A stretch of DNA of 64,000 nucleotides, from positions 62,001 to 126,000 of the forward strand of contig JACONQ010000014.1 in the NCBI GenBank assembly GCA_014281115.1, read 5' to 3'. The DNA comes from Laburnicola sp. R22_1. Lineage: Eukaryota; Ascomycota; Dothideomycetes; Pleosporales; Didymosphaeriaceae. The notes beneath the pieces were generated by a model that saw only the letters and a list, made by a program, of their open reading frames with translations, did not search any database and was not told the origin of the DNA. Of the stretch, positions 47,770 to 59,800 are shown piece after piece (position 1 is the first letter of the stretch; every line of letters starts with the position of its first letter). A program made the position numbers and the translations under genes.

Positions 47770-48260
47770 TCAGTTACTAAACGTTTTTTGGCCTTTTTCA
47801 AGTGAACACTACCGTCACGTGGCTACTGACTGTATTGTCGACTAGGGGTGTTACACTAGTTACTGTCACCTAACAGTAACTGCTATTACATGCTTACTAA
47901 CTATACTGTTAGGGGCAGTAACTATAGTAAGTACACAGTACCTTCCTATAATAGCTAGCGTTCACGTGTCAATTCACGTGTTAATTCACGTGTTAATTCA
48001 CGTATCAACTCACATATCAACTCTTTATGGGTAACTAGGCACCTCCTACTTAGGTGGGCACCTAGGCGCCTCCTAGGCTCACTTACACGTTAATTCACAC
48101 GTCAATTCACACGTATTACCCAATTAGGCAAGTTCAACAGTCTTACTGCGGTTACTAGCATGTTACTGTACAGTCGGTCACTGCCCTAACATGCCTGACT
48201 ACTGTACTGTCCACCAACAGTAAGTGAACAGTCAGTGACCGGAAGTAAGACTGACTATTA
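47770..48260. repeat. Cluster of short direct and inverted repeats
   Basis: CAGTAACTG/AGTTACTG-type words and AACAGTCAGT variants recur in both orientations. TTAATTCACGTG-type 12-13-mers are tandem at about 47955-48025 and again with ACACGT at about 48085-48118. GGCACCTAGGCGCCTCCTAGG lies between. There is no coding potential. It could be the remains of a subterminal repeat-rich transposon end. Confidence 0.55.
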
Positions 48261-48805
48261 GACACACTGCATTAATCTGTTTATGGGGCGATAATAAGGG
48301 CTGTTAGCTACCTTCAAGCCTGCAAAGCTTACTTAGTAAGGTAAAACAGGGCGATGCAGTGTGTTAGATGGGATCTCCAGGGGAAGTTGTACGTGCGGGC
48401 AGGCGGATAAGGAAAAGGTGCAAAGAGAGCTAGGGGGGGAGCTTTCTAACAAAGAGGACCACGTACTTTTTATGTAGAAGCTGCCCTAGCTAGCGATTAC
48501 GTACGCTTTGCTTCCTGCAGGGTGATTAATTCTCCGCAAGCCTAAGAGGTAGCGTCTTGCACACGTTGCTTCCCGCCATTATGCCGTGCTGTGCACCACT
48601 AACCTTAAAAGCTTCGCCTCTCTCTGCCCTGCAATTCTAACATGCTAACCACGCCGCCGCTTTTCTCTTCCTCTCTCTCCCTCTCTCTTAGAGATGCCTA
48701 CGAAGCGCCGCCTACGCCCCTATTTTACGTCCCCTCTAATATTGTTGTTCTACTCTAAAAAAAAAACCTAGGTAGAGTTAGTCTAGGCGCTACTGCCACA
48801 CAGTA
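48261..48805. other. Unassigned flank left of E6
   Basis: No gene recognised. An 11-bp inverted pair ACACACTGCAT/ATGCAGTGTGT lies at about 48262 and 48354. The rest is mixed-composition DNA with pyrimidine tracts near 48670. Confidence 0.35.
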
Positions 48806-50129
48806 CAGTGCCAAGCCAAAAGTCTGTTCCCCCAACACGCTAACGCGCGTACACCAACACCAACACCCTATTTTCAACACTACATTACTCCACCAATATG
48901 AGCTCTTTTGGTGTAGAAATTTCAGGAAATCGTCGCCGCAATGCCGAATTATCTGTCCAGCAACGGGATTTAATTATCGCGAAGTGTGAGGCGGGCGCGT
49001 CATTGCGGGAGTTGGCTGAGGAGTTTAACTGTATGCGTCGCTGCATTAACAAAACACTTTAGAGATATGGAGAATAACACCACAATTAATCGCGGCCTTA
49101 ATTAGGGCGTCCCTAGGCGCTTAATACACATGACAAGCATGTACTCTATTAAGAGGCACGAAAAAACCTGAGAATCAAATACCTAGCCCTCCTCCGCGAG
49201 GCCTCCCTCCACCGCATCTCTTGAACAACTGCATATCGCGCATTGAAGGCAGAAAGCCTAACCAACTTCTAGGCAGCGCGGAAGCCTAAGATCACTCGCG
49301 CGGTGGCCTAGGAGAGGCGTTAATTTGAACGGGAATATCGCAATTGGGATTGGCGCGGACAGCCCTTCTAGTTCTTAGATAAGTGCTCTATTTAAAGACG
49401 CTCCGGCGGCACATCTATATGGGTTTTTCGCCTCCCACACGAGAAATAGAGACATAAGATGATTGAGGAGACAGTTATATCAAGATCTCGCGCAGCAATA
49501 GTGTGGGCGAGTATCTGGCTTAATTGGAGAGGGCGGGTTCGGCGGAGTCCCTTAGTGATCATGCCCAGGGACCTAGCAGCTCGTTGCAAAGGATACAGCG
49601 TATGGAGTTATATTAAAGCTCTACGCGAAGGACTCCTTTGTAATTATTATGTAGGAGATATCTATATGCATAATAACGCGCCCATCTATAGGGCGCGACA
49701 GTCGCTTGATTTTTTGGCGGAACACGGCATACAACCGATTAAGTGGCCGCGTTATTCCCCCAACATCAACCCCATTGAACATCTCTGGTGGTCCCTTAAG
49801 AGAGAACTCTATAAGCGTTACCCCAATATGGGCGACCTTAGCGACGGCGACGAGGACTTTGAGACCTTCTGCGCGGCGTTGAAAGATTGCTGGCGTAGGA
49901 TCCCTGATTCGCTGATTCGCAAGCTTATACTTAGTATGCCGCGCCGCCTACTTGCTCTCCGGCGTGCGTGCGGGTATCAAACAAAATATTGATCAAATAA
50001 TTATCTCTATATCAATTATCAACTCTCCGGGAGCGATATTGGGGGTGCCGGAGCGCTCTGCGCGACGGGGTGGTGATGATGGCGGACCTCGCTTACCCCT
50101 GCGGGGAACAGACTTTTGGCTTAGTACTG
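48806..50129 (+). mobile_element. E6: Tc1/impala-like element (1.32 kb)
   Basis: TIRs of 27 bp at 48806-48832 and 50103-50129, two mismatches, with the common core AAGCCAAAAGTCTGTTCCCC. TA lies at 48804-48805 and 50130-50131. Size and TIR length are those of impala-type Tc1 elements. It lacks the 17-bp motif doublet of the pogo elements. Confidence 0.92.
48898..49992 (+). pseudogene. E6 Tc1-type transposase (DDE_3)
   Basis: One frame from ATG 48898 (MSSFGVEISGNRRRN) to TGA 49990. The N-terminal HTH (QQRDLIIAKCEAGASLRELA) is followed by a stop-rich middle at 49060-49460. An open C-terminal half carries YMHNNAPIYRARQSLDFL and WPRYSPNINPIEHLWWSLKREL. The Asn-Asn of HNNAP stands where the family has a catalytic Asp (D-N-A-P), a G-to-A change. 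The Glu of NPIEHLW is intact. About a dozen nonsense codons and the lost Asp make it inactive. Confidence 0.88.
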
Positions 50130-50131
50130 TA

Positions 50132-51780
50132 GCAGGATAAGCCAGGGACTAAAAGACAACAGATAGGTTCCTATCCATTTCAGTGGCAAGGCATACTACT
50201 AAGCGTGGGCTTACGGTCCTTGCCTTAGGGTGGGCTTACGTTAGGCAGCGCGTGTGCTCCTGAATCTGTCTGGCTTGCCAAGAAGGCATTCCTCTCTCGA
50301 CAGCACCTCCCTCGTACAGAGCAGGAATGGCTGGGCCGGTATTTGTGGCAAGGCTAGGACGCCGCTATAAACGATAGCCTGGCTTCCCCCATGCCTGTTG
50401 TTGGTCAACCTGCGTCTTCTCCCTTTTTCCACCTTAGTTCTTATTGCAAGGCCGCCGTCCATATAACAATAATAACAACAATAATAAACTTTCTAAACAA
50501 CCCATTGCAGGTTGCCAGCCCTGCTAAGAGGGAGAAGAACGTGGGACCATGCCTACCCTAGGCTCCGACGTCCCCCCTCCTCCTTCCCCACCCTCTTTAG
50601 ACCTCTCTACAGTATTAATAGCTGGGCTTATTATTCTGCCTCTAGCTCTTACCATGTGCGCGCTACTTCTGTTCCATTCTATCTGGCCGTGGATACACCA
50701 CAGACGCCTGGCTACTAACACCTAATATTAATCTTCCCTGCCTGTGGCTAACAAGGAGGAGTGTCCCGCGCGTGCCATGTTGACCCCCTCCTTGCCTAGG
50801 AAGAAGAGCACCATAGGGCGTAGCGCAGCTGCTCTCAGCAGACCCATTCCTAGCCAGAGGCAGTCCAAGGCAGCTAGTCAGACCAAGACTTACAGCAACC
50901 CATTTACTATCTATATATATATAGAGGCGCTAGCCACTATCTAATTAGTCTATTTAGAGTCGCCTATTAGCCGCGAAAGTTGTCATTGTCCTTCCTAACA
51001 ACTAAAACGCGGGCGCTTAAGGGGATTCGGCTCTAAGCTAGGCGTGGTAGAGGATGCTTGGCCCCAACCCTTGCAACTAGCCTGGACTAAGCAGGACAGT
51101 ATACTAGGGCGGCAGCTATAGCGCGGTTCTAGTTATGCTAGTAGTTAGTACTCGCAACCCAACTTGTGGTGGAGCCTTTTTAACAATAAAGAGTGAGCTA
51201 AGGGCCTTGGGTGTGGGGTTAGAGCAGGCCTAGGGCTGATAGTATAATTGGTCTAAGCAGCAGCGTACGGCTGCACGGCGCGGCAGGCTCTACCTACGCA
51301 GAAGGCTCAGCGTGGCGTACTAAGCACAGCGGCAACAGACAGAATAGAAGCTGTCTAGCTAAGACAGACCATCAATACGGCGGTACGCTGGCCCCTGGTC
51401 CACAGGGTCTTTTAGACGTAGCACCTTACTAGTAGTCTGCTACGCTCATGTGCGTAGGTAGGGAGAACTAAGTCTACATTTGCAATAAGGTAGAGGCACT
51501 ATTAGTGGTCTCCTACTAAGAAAGGCGCATTAGACACCAAAGCCCCCCGCCACCTATCCCCAAAGGCAGCGTGGTAGTTACGCGTAGAAGGAGGATAGGT
51601 TGCCAATTACCCTATTGCGTAGAAGTAGAAGAGGAGGAGGGAGAACAAGATAAGGACAAAACTGCCTAGTAATATATTAGCGCCACATTCTGCCTCTACC
51701 TCCTCCTTCCTTTGCACCTACTACTGTACTTCCCCAATATAACTGCAGCCGTGCCCTAAGCCCAGCATAGCCCTAGAAGA
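50132..51780. other. Degraded DNA right of E6
   Basis: Mixed-composition sequence with several short open frames on both strands, none recognisable. The stretch about 50570-51310 is a diverged relative of about 45650-46340 (shared GCTTGGCCC, GCAACCC and GGTCTAAGCA-type landmarks in the same order). It is probably a RIPped repeat. No intact gene is supported. Confidence 0.4.
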
Positions 51781-51839
51781 CACGCTTATTAGTGTAGTAG
51801 TAGCCATAGCCATAGTGTTAGTCCGCGCAAGGCCCATCT

Positions 51840-52550
51840 AGATCCGCAAGCGAGCTTAGGTCCACTAACGCCTACTAAACACTACTGCATCTTTGCGTCA
51901 TAAGTACCTTAGACCCCTTAAGATACAGAGGGCTGCTATAGACCGCTACAAAGCTGCCAAGGACTAGCCTGGCAAGCCTAAAAAGCCATTTAAGGAGCTT
52001 TAAGACCACGTCTACAAAGCCAAAATTACACTTAAGGCCAATGCTATAGAAGTGCGCAAGGTAAGGAGGATGAATCCTATATATAGGTTATTGCCTTATT
52101 GTATTCCCGCCGCCCAGCAAGTCGAGTGTCCCTGGCACTTAATAGTAGATGCGTGGCAACTATACTATTAACAGCGCAGTAGCGTCTTCGCTATTAACTC
52201 TGTTGTGCAAGACATTAAGACTAGGGTTAGCGTTAGTTGTAATGCTAACAGTCTTAACCCTACTTAGCAATATGGGGTAGATGCCCGCATCTATAGAGAT
52301 AATAGTCTCGTGCTTAGATAGTGGTGGCCAACGCAGCTATATACTGTCCGCAATAGAGCTTATAGTGCTGCACAAGGCGGTGCTATTAGCAATAAGGAAA
52401 AAGGCGCCTACTTAGTTATTCTGTCTAGTAGCGGATACGACGGCGGCCATATAGTCTAGGTCTAGTGCTCTAGCACTAATAGAAAAGATGTCTAGCGTAC
52501 TAAGAATACGCAATATTTTATTACGTTATATAATAAAATCTATAAATTAG
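51840..52550 (+). pseudogene. Unrecognised RIPped reading frame
   Basis: One plus-strand frame is coding-like over about 230 codons with only a handful of TAG/TAA stops, at sites that could be Gln. Readable pieces are IQRAAIDRYKAAKD, PFKEL.DHVYKAKITLKAN, YGVDARIYRDNS and LVILSSSGYDGGHIVQV. A basic, helix-like N-terminal half is followed by a different, Ser/Gly-rich half. I do not recognise the family. It could be chance in a region depleted of stops by composition. Confidence 0.35.
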
Positions 52551-52661
52551 TCTATATTTCTTATTCTTGCCAAGAATAATCTATACTAATAAAAAGGAGT
52601 AATAGTAGTAGGTCTTAATATAAATAGCCTTTATAATAACATAGTAAAAAAAGAATAGTAG

Positions 52662-53140
52662 TGTTAACACGAAGTTACGTACCTTGTCCTAGTCCGAGTT
52701 AGGGGAGGCGAGATAAACTCGAGGTGGCTGTGTTAGAGGCTTTAGAAGGGATCGAGTAAGCCGTTAACTAACTTGGGTAAGGCTCTTCTAATTCTATAAG
52801 ATAAATAAGATAGAATAACTAGTACTAATCTATATAGGAGATAGCACTATAAAGAATTAACTATAAAGATTCGAACCTAAGGAGATCCCCCAGATCTATA
52901 TAGTCCTAATCTTCGCCGCCCCATAATCCCTATAGACTACATCTATCCCGAGTTATCTTATTCTCCCTAGGATGCTCGTCCTTGGCGGGATATTAAACCT
53001 CCCTTCTAGCGTCTATTTTGGCGGGATGTTAGTTACGTAACTGCTAAGTTACTTCTGCCCCGTTGCTAACTACATACTAAGTGGTTCCTTACACCTTAGC
53101 GTAACCATCTAGTTTACGCTAAGTTGCTTCGTCTGTACTA
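52662..53140. other. GC-richer island, possible old LTR
   Basis: Starts TGTTAACACGAAGTTACG within AT-rich DNA and returns to AT-rich sequence near 53140. It contains GGCGGGATATTAAACCTCCC and a near-repeat TTTTGGCGGGATGTTAG. The TGTTAAC start resembles an LTR end, but no matching 5-bp duplication was found, so it stays unassigned. Confidence 0.35.
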
Positions 53141-54609
53141 TTAATAAGTAGACAAATAAAAATAAAAGTATAGGTAAAACTTATTAAAGTACTATAAAAG
53201 GTAACGTCCTCTAGAATATTAAAATAATATATTAAGATTATTGGCCTGCTAAGTTTAAGCTTATAATAAATATAATATTAAAAATATATAATTAGTTAAT
53301 AGATAAAGAAATCTTATTAATAGCTAAATAAAAATATAGTAATAAATAAAAGTAAATTACTTACTAACTATATTATAGTATCTAGAGAAAAAAGCTTACT
53401 AGATAGTAGTATATTATCTTAGAATAGATAATATAAATAAAGTAATAAGTATTATAGACTAGCTTAGAATATAAAAAGAATATATAAGAAATAAATAAAT
53501 AATTCTACTATAAAGTATTATAATAATCTTAGACTATATAGTGTAGATTAGGTTTATAAAGTTATTTTCTAGATATTCTATCAAAATTAATATTATAGTA
53601 ATTTTAATATTAAGCTAAATTTATTATAAGTTTACTTTATATTATTACTTACTACTTATAGGCTAGATTTTCTAATATCTAATTTAGGATTAGAATTATT
53701 TAATATACTATATTTTATTATATTATATTTTACTTTCTTTATTTTGTTTTATCTACTTTATTTTAGCTATACTACGTTGTTTAATTTACTTAACTTACTT
53801 TATTTTAATTTTATTTACTTTAGTATATTTACTTTAGTATAGCTATAGTATTTTACCTTTTTTATAGTTATTTAATATCATTTCTTTATAAAAAGATTTA
53901 TATATTTTATATTCCTATAATTACTTTTTATTTATAATTATACTCTTTTATATTATTAGTACTTTTTTACTTTTTTATACTAGATAATATATAATAAAAT
54001 ATATATATTTATTATATTAGCCTTATTATATTATATATTATAAGATAAGATTATATCTACTTATAGTAAATTATAGTAAGTTATAATAAGTTAAGCTTTA
54101 TTAAGGTATTCTTATAATATATTTTATTACCAAGTATACTAAAAGGTCTGCGATGTTTCTCTTTCTAATACTTATTATTATTATTATTAGCACGTTAAAA
54201 ATAGTTTATTACAAATACTAGTTACCTAATTTAAAAATACTTATTTAGGCTTTTAATAGATTTACATATTAATATTATATCTAGTTATTTTATATTTATT
54301 ATAGGGGCGTTAAGTTACTAGTGTTTTTAAACGTACTACTACTATATATCTTTTTAAATAACTTAGTCTTTATAAAAGTACTTATAGAAACGAAATTTAC
54401 TACTAAGTTATACTATATTCTAGTAAATTTTTTTACTTAATTTACTTTCCTTTCTATATTTTATACTTCTATAAAATTTTAATTTACTATTTAAGCTTTT
54501 TAATATAGATAGCTTATAGTGTATTATAGCAAAGTATTTATTTAGCGTCTTTAATAAACTATATAAAGATATCTTTTACTATTAAAAATACTTATAGATA
54601 AAAATTTAA
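53141..54609. other. Very AT-rich RIPped DNA
   Basis: No gene, no clear repeats. The composition suggests an extinct transposon; E7 inserted into it, and the same type of DNA continues at 56463. Confidence 0.5.
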
Positions 54610-54611
54610 TA

Positions 54612-56460
54612 ACATGGATGGCAAGCGAGCGGCGCAGGCAAGCGAGCGGCGCACCCCATCAACTTTCGCACCCGCTCTAAACGCGTCCTACAACAACTCC
54701 ACGCCACAACACTCAAATGGCTTCAAAGGAAGCAGATGTTCAGCTTGCCATCTTTTCAATCAATACCAGCCAGATCCAAAGCAACCAAGCTACTGCAGCA
54801 GTCTACAATGTACCCAAAACAACGCTCCGCCACCGACGCGCTAGGAGACCTACGTAACGCGATTGCCAGCCCAACTCAAAAAAGCTCACCCAGCTAGAAG
54901 AGGAGGTGATAATTCGTCATATACTTAATCTAGACCTACGTGGATTTTCGCCTACCTACTTAGCAATTCGCGATATGGCAGATAAGCTGCTAGCTGCGCG
55001 CGGCGCAGGCCAGGTTGGACAGAAGTGGCCAGCCAACTTTGTTAGGCGTACAGACTCTCTTAAGACGTGTTTTAACCAAGCCTACAATAGACAGAGAGCT
55101 CTCTGTAAGGATCCTATCCTAATTAGCGCCTAGTTCAAGCTTGTAGAGCAGACTAAGGCCAGGTACAGCATCTGCGATAAGGACGTCTACAATTTTGATA
55201 AGGCTGGCTTCATAATGGGCAAGATTACGACTCAGCTCGTTGTTACAGGGTCAAAGAGGAGAGGCCGGCCAAAGGCTGTCCAGCCTAGGAACCGCGAGTA
55301 GGTGACACTTGTCCAAGCAATCAACGCTGCTGGCTGGGCTATCCCACCGTTTATCATCTTTGCTGGCCAGCACCACCTATCTGCTTGGTACAAGGAGGAT
55401 ATCCCGCGCGATTGGGCTATATCTCTTAGCGACAACGGCTGGACAACAAACAAGCTTAGAGTTAAGTGGCTAAAGCACTTTATTAAGCATACAGAGACCC
55501 GGATTGTTAGCACGCGTAGGCTGCTTATCCTTAATAGCTATACAAGCCACTACTCTCTTAAATTTCAACAGCTCTATAAGGAGAACAACATCTACACGCT
55601 CTGCATGCCGCCTCACTCCTTGCATCTGCTGCAGCCACTTAATATGGACTGCTTCTCGCCGTTAAAGCGCGCGTACAGCCGAGAGGTTGAGGCTCTAATC
55701 CGTAACTATATTAACCACATCACAAAGCTTGAATTCCTGCCAGCCTTTAAGACAGCCTTTAAGCAATTATTTATATCAGCCAATATCTATTCAGCCTTTT
55801 AAGGCGCAGGCCTTGTTCCTCTTTAGCCTGAAGCTGTTCTGTCAAAGCTGGATGTGCAGCTTCGTACGCCTTCACCAGCTGCTCTGCCAGAGGCTCTCTA
55901 GGAAGCCAAAACGCCGAGCAACATACGTGAGCTTAAGGCTCAATCAACTCTAATCCGTAAGCGCGTTCAACGGCACAAGAGCTCCTTGCCTGCCTCTATT
56001 ATTCAGGCGATTAATCAACTTAAGAAGGGTGCTGAAGTAATAATGCTCTCAGCTAAGCTTATGCGCGATCGGATTACTAGCCTTAAGAGAGCCAATAAGG
56101 CAGCAACTAAGCGTAGACAGCGCAAAAAGAAGCGGATACAGAAGCAGGGGACCTTAACAAAGGGAGAGGGAGAGAATATACTTGCTTAAAAGGCGGCTGA
56201 CTAGCAGATAGAGCATGAACAGCGTCAAAGTGGAGAGCGATCAGGCCTGAGCCGCCAGGCTCTGGCGCGCTGCACAAGGTGCAGAGAGCTTGGGCATAAC
56301 TCACGTACGTGCAAAAAAGATACTTTAAATACTGCTTAATCTATTGTATCAAAATCTATATAGTATATTATATTGTGGTTGAGCTGCGCGACTTCAAAGG
56401 TGCGAAAAGTTGATGGGGTGCGCCGCTCGCTTGCCTGCGCCGCTCGCTTGCCATCCATGT
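54612..56460 (+). mobile_element. E7: pogo-type element, relative of E2 and E4
   Basis: Perfect 55-bp TIRs at 54612-54666 and 56406-56460, TA at 54610-54611 and 56461-56462. The TIR starts ACATGGATGG. It contains the 17-mer GGCAAGCGAGCGGCGCA twice in immediate tandem (positions 9-25 and 26-42). Length 1,849 bp. Confidence 0.95.
54717..56339 (+). pseudogene. E7 transposase, catalytic residues lost
   Basis: One frame from ATG 54717 (MASKEADVQLAIFSINTSQ) to TAA 56337 with stops at 54843, 55131, 55299, 55800 and others, all TAG/TAA. The HTH (AAVYNVPKTTLRHRRARRPT) is followed by a CENP-B-like domain (EEEVIIRHILNLDLRGF). YNFDKAGF has the first Asp. The second block reads [10 protein letters not shown] (Asp to Asn) and the third [10 protein letters not shown] (Asp to Asn). 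The C-terminal zinc knuckle CTRCRELGHNSRTC is intact. It is collinear with E2 and shows the HTH stretch that E2 has lost. RIP-type missense changes hit two catalytic Asp in addition to the nonsense codons. Confidence 0.9.
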
Positions 56461-56462
56461 TA

Positions 56463-56800
56463 TTAGCTAGAATTATAAACTAGATTTAAGTATAAAATTT
56501 AGTATACTAGTCTACTATAATATTTTTTTAAAGAAATTCGTTTTATAGAGTGTATAGATAAATCTTAAGGTAATTTAGTACTATAATAGAATAGTTAGAA
56601 CCTAAGAGAGCTTAAGTATAAGCTATAGTATCTATAGACTAATTAATAAAGGCATCTCTTTTATATCCTATATCGCTTAGTAAACATATATAAGCTCTCG
56701 AGGGTAGTCTACCTTTTATAGTGTTGTAGAAACTAGCTTCTATTTTATAATGTGTTTAATTGCTACTAGTAGATAGCACAAACACACTATCGCTTTTGCT
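56463..56800. other. AT-rich right flank of E7
   Basis: Continuation of the DNA left of E7, without recognisable features. Confidence 0.4.
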
Positions 56801-59800
56801 ACGCTCTTTTCTAGTCTGCTAAAAATTTTTAATAATGCTTCTTTAAGGCCTCCTTAAAAGCATTGCACATGCTACTAGGACAGCCTCTACGCGAATGCCC
56901 TCTCCCTTAGTAGTAGCGCCTTACTCTTACGTGAATGTTGCCATTAGCCCATCTAGCTTGCCTAGACTTAGGCCTCTAGTCCTCTCTCGCATTAATAGAG
57001 TAGGAGGCATTTCTTACTCCTATAGAGGTAGGAACCCCTTTGTGCCAGCGCTCTTTTAGCCAGCAATCTAGTGTTCCTTTATTTTATCCTGGCCTAGCAT
57101 TAGTAGTCCCTGCTTTCTAGATGCTTTAATTAGCGCTGCTATCTTCTAGGCCTAATTATATGCACTCGCTTAACCAGAGTGTTAGTGCGCTTAGTAGATA
57201 AGATTAAAGACTATCCTTAATAGCTTTTTAAATAGTAGCGCGACTATATTAGGGTCTGTAAAAATGGCCAAAAACTATATTATTCGCCCTATTAAGCTTT
57301 ACGTGCGGCTTTCTTTCGTAAACGCAATTAATACTTTATTTAATAGGTAAGGTAGGATCTAATGTGTAAGACAAACTAGGTAGAAGAACTTGTCTAGCCA
57401 CCTACTTACCTACTAGTACCCTAGCTAGCTCTTTGTAAACTTAAAGCTCTTCTATAAAATAAGATAATAGGGCCTGCCTTCCTATTCTGCGCGCTCTTAG
57501 CTATCGTCCTAGAGGAAGAGAAAGTCTAATAGCTTGTCTACTATAGAGAAGCGTATCTTATTCCTTATAACTATGTGCGGTAGCGTAACTACACCCTCTT
57601 CTAAAAACATACGTTTTATACCCTTATAGTAGAATATTAGGTTGCTATTCTGCCTAAGCGCAGCTAGCAACAGCTCTGGACGGCTCTTATGGGCCGCTAG
57701 TATAGACAACCACACATTAGCATTAAACTGCTCTAGGCAAATAATATATAGATACTCTAGCCACTTTTAGAGTAGCTAAGAATGCTATAAGACACTATGC
57801 TGCTAGAACTAGCCCATTGCCTAATTAAACTAGACGAACACGTTCTATAAATCCCTAACCGCTTTTTACCTACGCTTGTACTTAGTATGCATTAGTAGAT
57901 TCCCAACAAGCATATTGTTACTGTGGGGCTGCGCTAGTCGCATGATCGCCTAGCTAAACTTAGGTAAGAATTAGCCTATGCCGCACTTCCCCATAGTCTC
58001 CTGCATACTAAGGCCCTCTTTTACTATAAGATTCTGCCTACGCCTCTGTTTCTAGCAATCTTTATACAGAAGCGACTCTCTAGCCAGCATAGTACTACTA
58101 TAGTAGAACTAGAGCGCTCGCAGCGCGATTACCATAACTATAGTCTCTAGTAGTAAGTAGGTTCTAGCGGTATGCGCGAGCGTGTGCTTAAATAGGAAGC
58201 AGTACTTATTAATTTGTGCATAGAGAAAGCTAAATAGCTTCTGCAAGGGAATAATATAGTAGGGGAGCGGCGAGCGAGCGTTGTCAATACTATTGTTGTA
58301 GAGATCCTACTCGCGCCACTGCTCGCGGATCTTATCCATTATGGGGAGAGAGACTTGATGCTCTTCCTGGATCCCGTACGACCGCCGCTGGTTGTCTCTA
58401 AGGTTGGAGAACGCACGACCCTTGCTGTGGAGATAGGAGCCCTTGCAGACAGTCTTAGAGAAGGTGGCGCTCCCACCCTGCTACTACAGCGAGCGGACGT
58501 AGCCAGGATCCAGCGCCAGATTCTCTACTGCCTTATTATTAAACACGTACACCTTGGAATTGTTAAACAGCGTCTTGATGTTAGCGTAGAACTGCAAGTA
58601 CACTAGTTCGTCTATGTTCTCCTATCTGCGCGGCACAGTGGACAGCGTCTAACCCATCGAATCTCTTATAGTGGCCCATGGGTAAGTCGCCACTTAAGGA
58701 CTGCCTCTTGTGCGCTTGCCGTCTTCCAGCAGCTTTACGCGCGTGCGGGCGTACGACTCTAGGCAGCACTGCTTCTAGAGAAAAGTCTCAGCCTCGAATT
58801 TGGCTAGGACAGAGTTGTACGGATAAGCATAGTCCTCTAATATAATTGTCTTAGCAATATCTACAAAGGTACGATCTCTGCTGTAAAACTGCGGATAAGC
58901 AGCCTCTGCCCAGGCCCCCTCCTAGCGCCTATACGCAATGCTTAGATTGTTTGTTATGTGCGTAAGCTTAGTGTTCTTTGTATACACGAATAGGGTAGTG
59001 TTGTTAAAGCGATCTAAGCTAGGGTTTTTAGCAATTTGTTTAAGAATAGTAGTCTATAGTGGATTAAGGTACTAGTGCTATAGCCTATACGCTAAGAGCT
59101 GCTCCCGCGCGCTCTCTTTTTGCTTTAACGTCTCTGCTAACACTGCTATTACTCCCCTGCTAGTATTGTCCTTAGAGGTGGGAAGATACAACGCTAGGGT
59201 CGAGTTATTTATAGTTTTACTAATGGCTAGGAGCAGTATAGTATCTAGCCAGAGCTGCTAGTCTTGCTTGCTTAGGTAGGTACTATGCTTGCACTGGCTT
59301 TTAAGGTAAAGTTCTAAGAAAAAGACGAATATTAGTAGCAAATTAATACTGCCTATAATAGAACTAAAGCAGTAATAAGGGATCTTGTGTAGTAGTAGGT
59401 TCCTTATTACTAGGTCGCCGCAATAATTATATATAGACACTATAAGGCAGAAATATATATCTGCGTCTAGGTTTAGGATAGAATGCGCCTAAGGGTGCTA
59501 GTTAATACTATTCTGGGCAAACGCTAGGCTGCTAGGAAAGCAGCACACACTATCTATATTAAATCTTATCTTAGTAGCACGTTCTTTTCTGCTACTATTA
59601 TAGTGCTGTTGCAGGCAGAGGTTATGGGGTAGCTTCTTATTAGGGGTGCTAATATCTTTAGGGAAAGCTGTAGGACTTGTGCCCTTAAATACAGCCTTTA
59701 GGTCTAAGCCTTTAGGTAGAGTAGAGGGTTATATTAGCTTTGGGTTGCTAAGAATATCTAAGAGAGGCGTTTTTCTATTATGCACTCTATAAAGTAGGCG

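Noticed and set aside
52662..53140. Solo LTR starting TGTTAACACG
   Set aside because: No CA-ended partner with a matching AGTAG duplication was found, so it was left unassigned.
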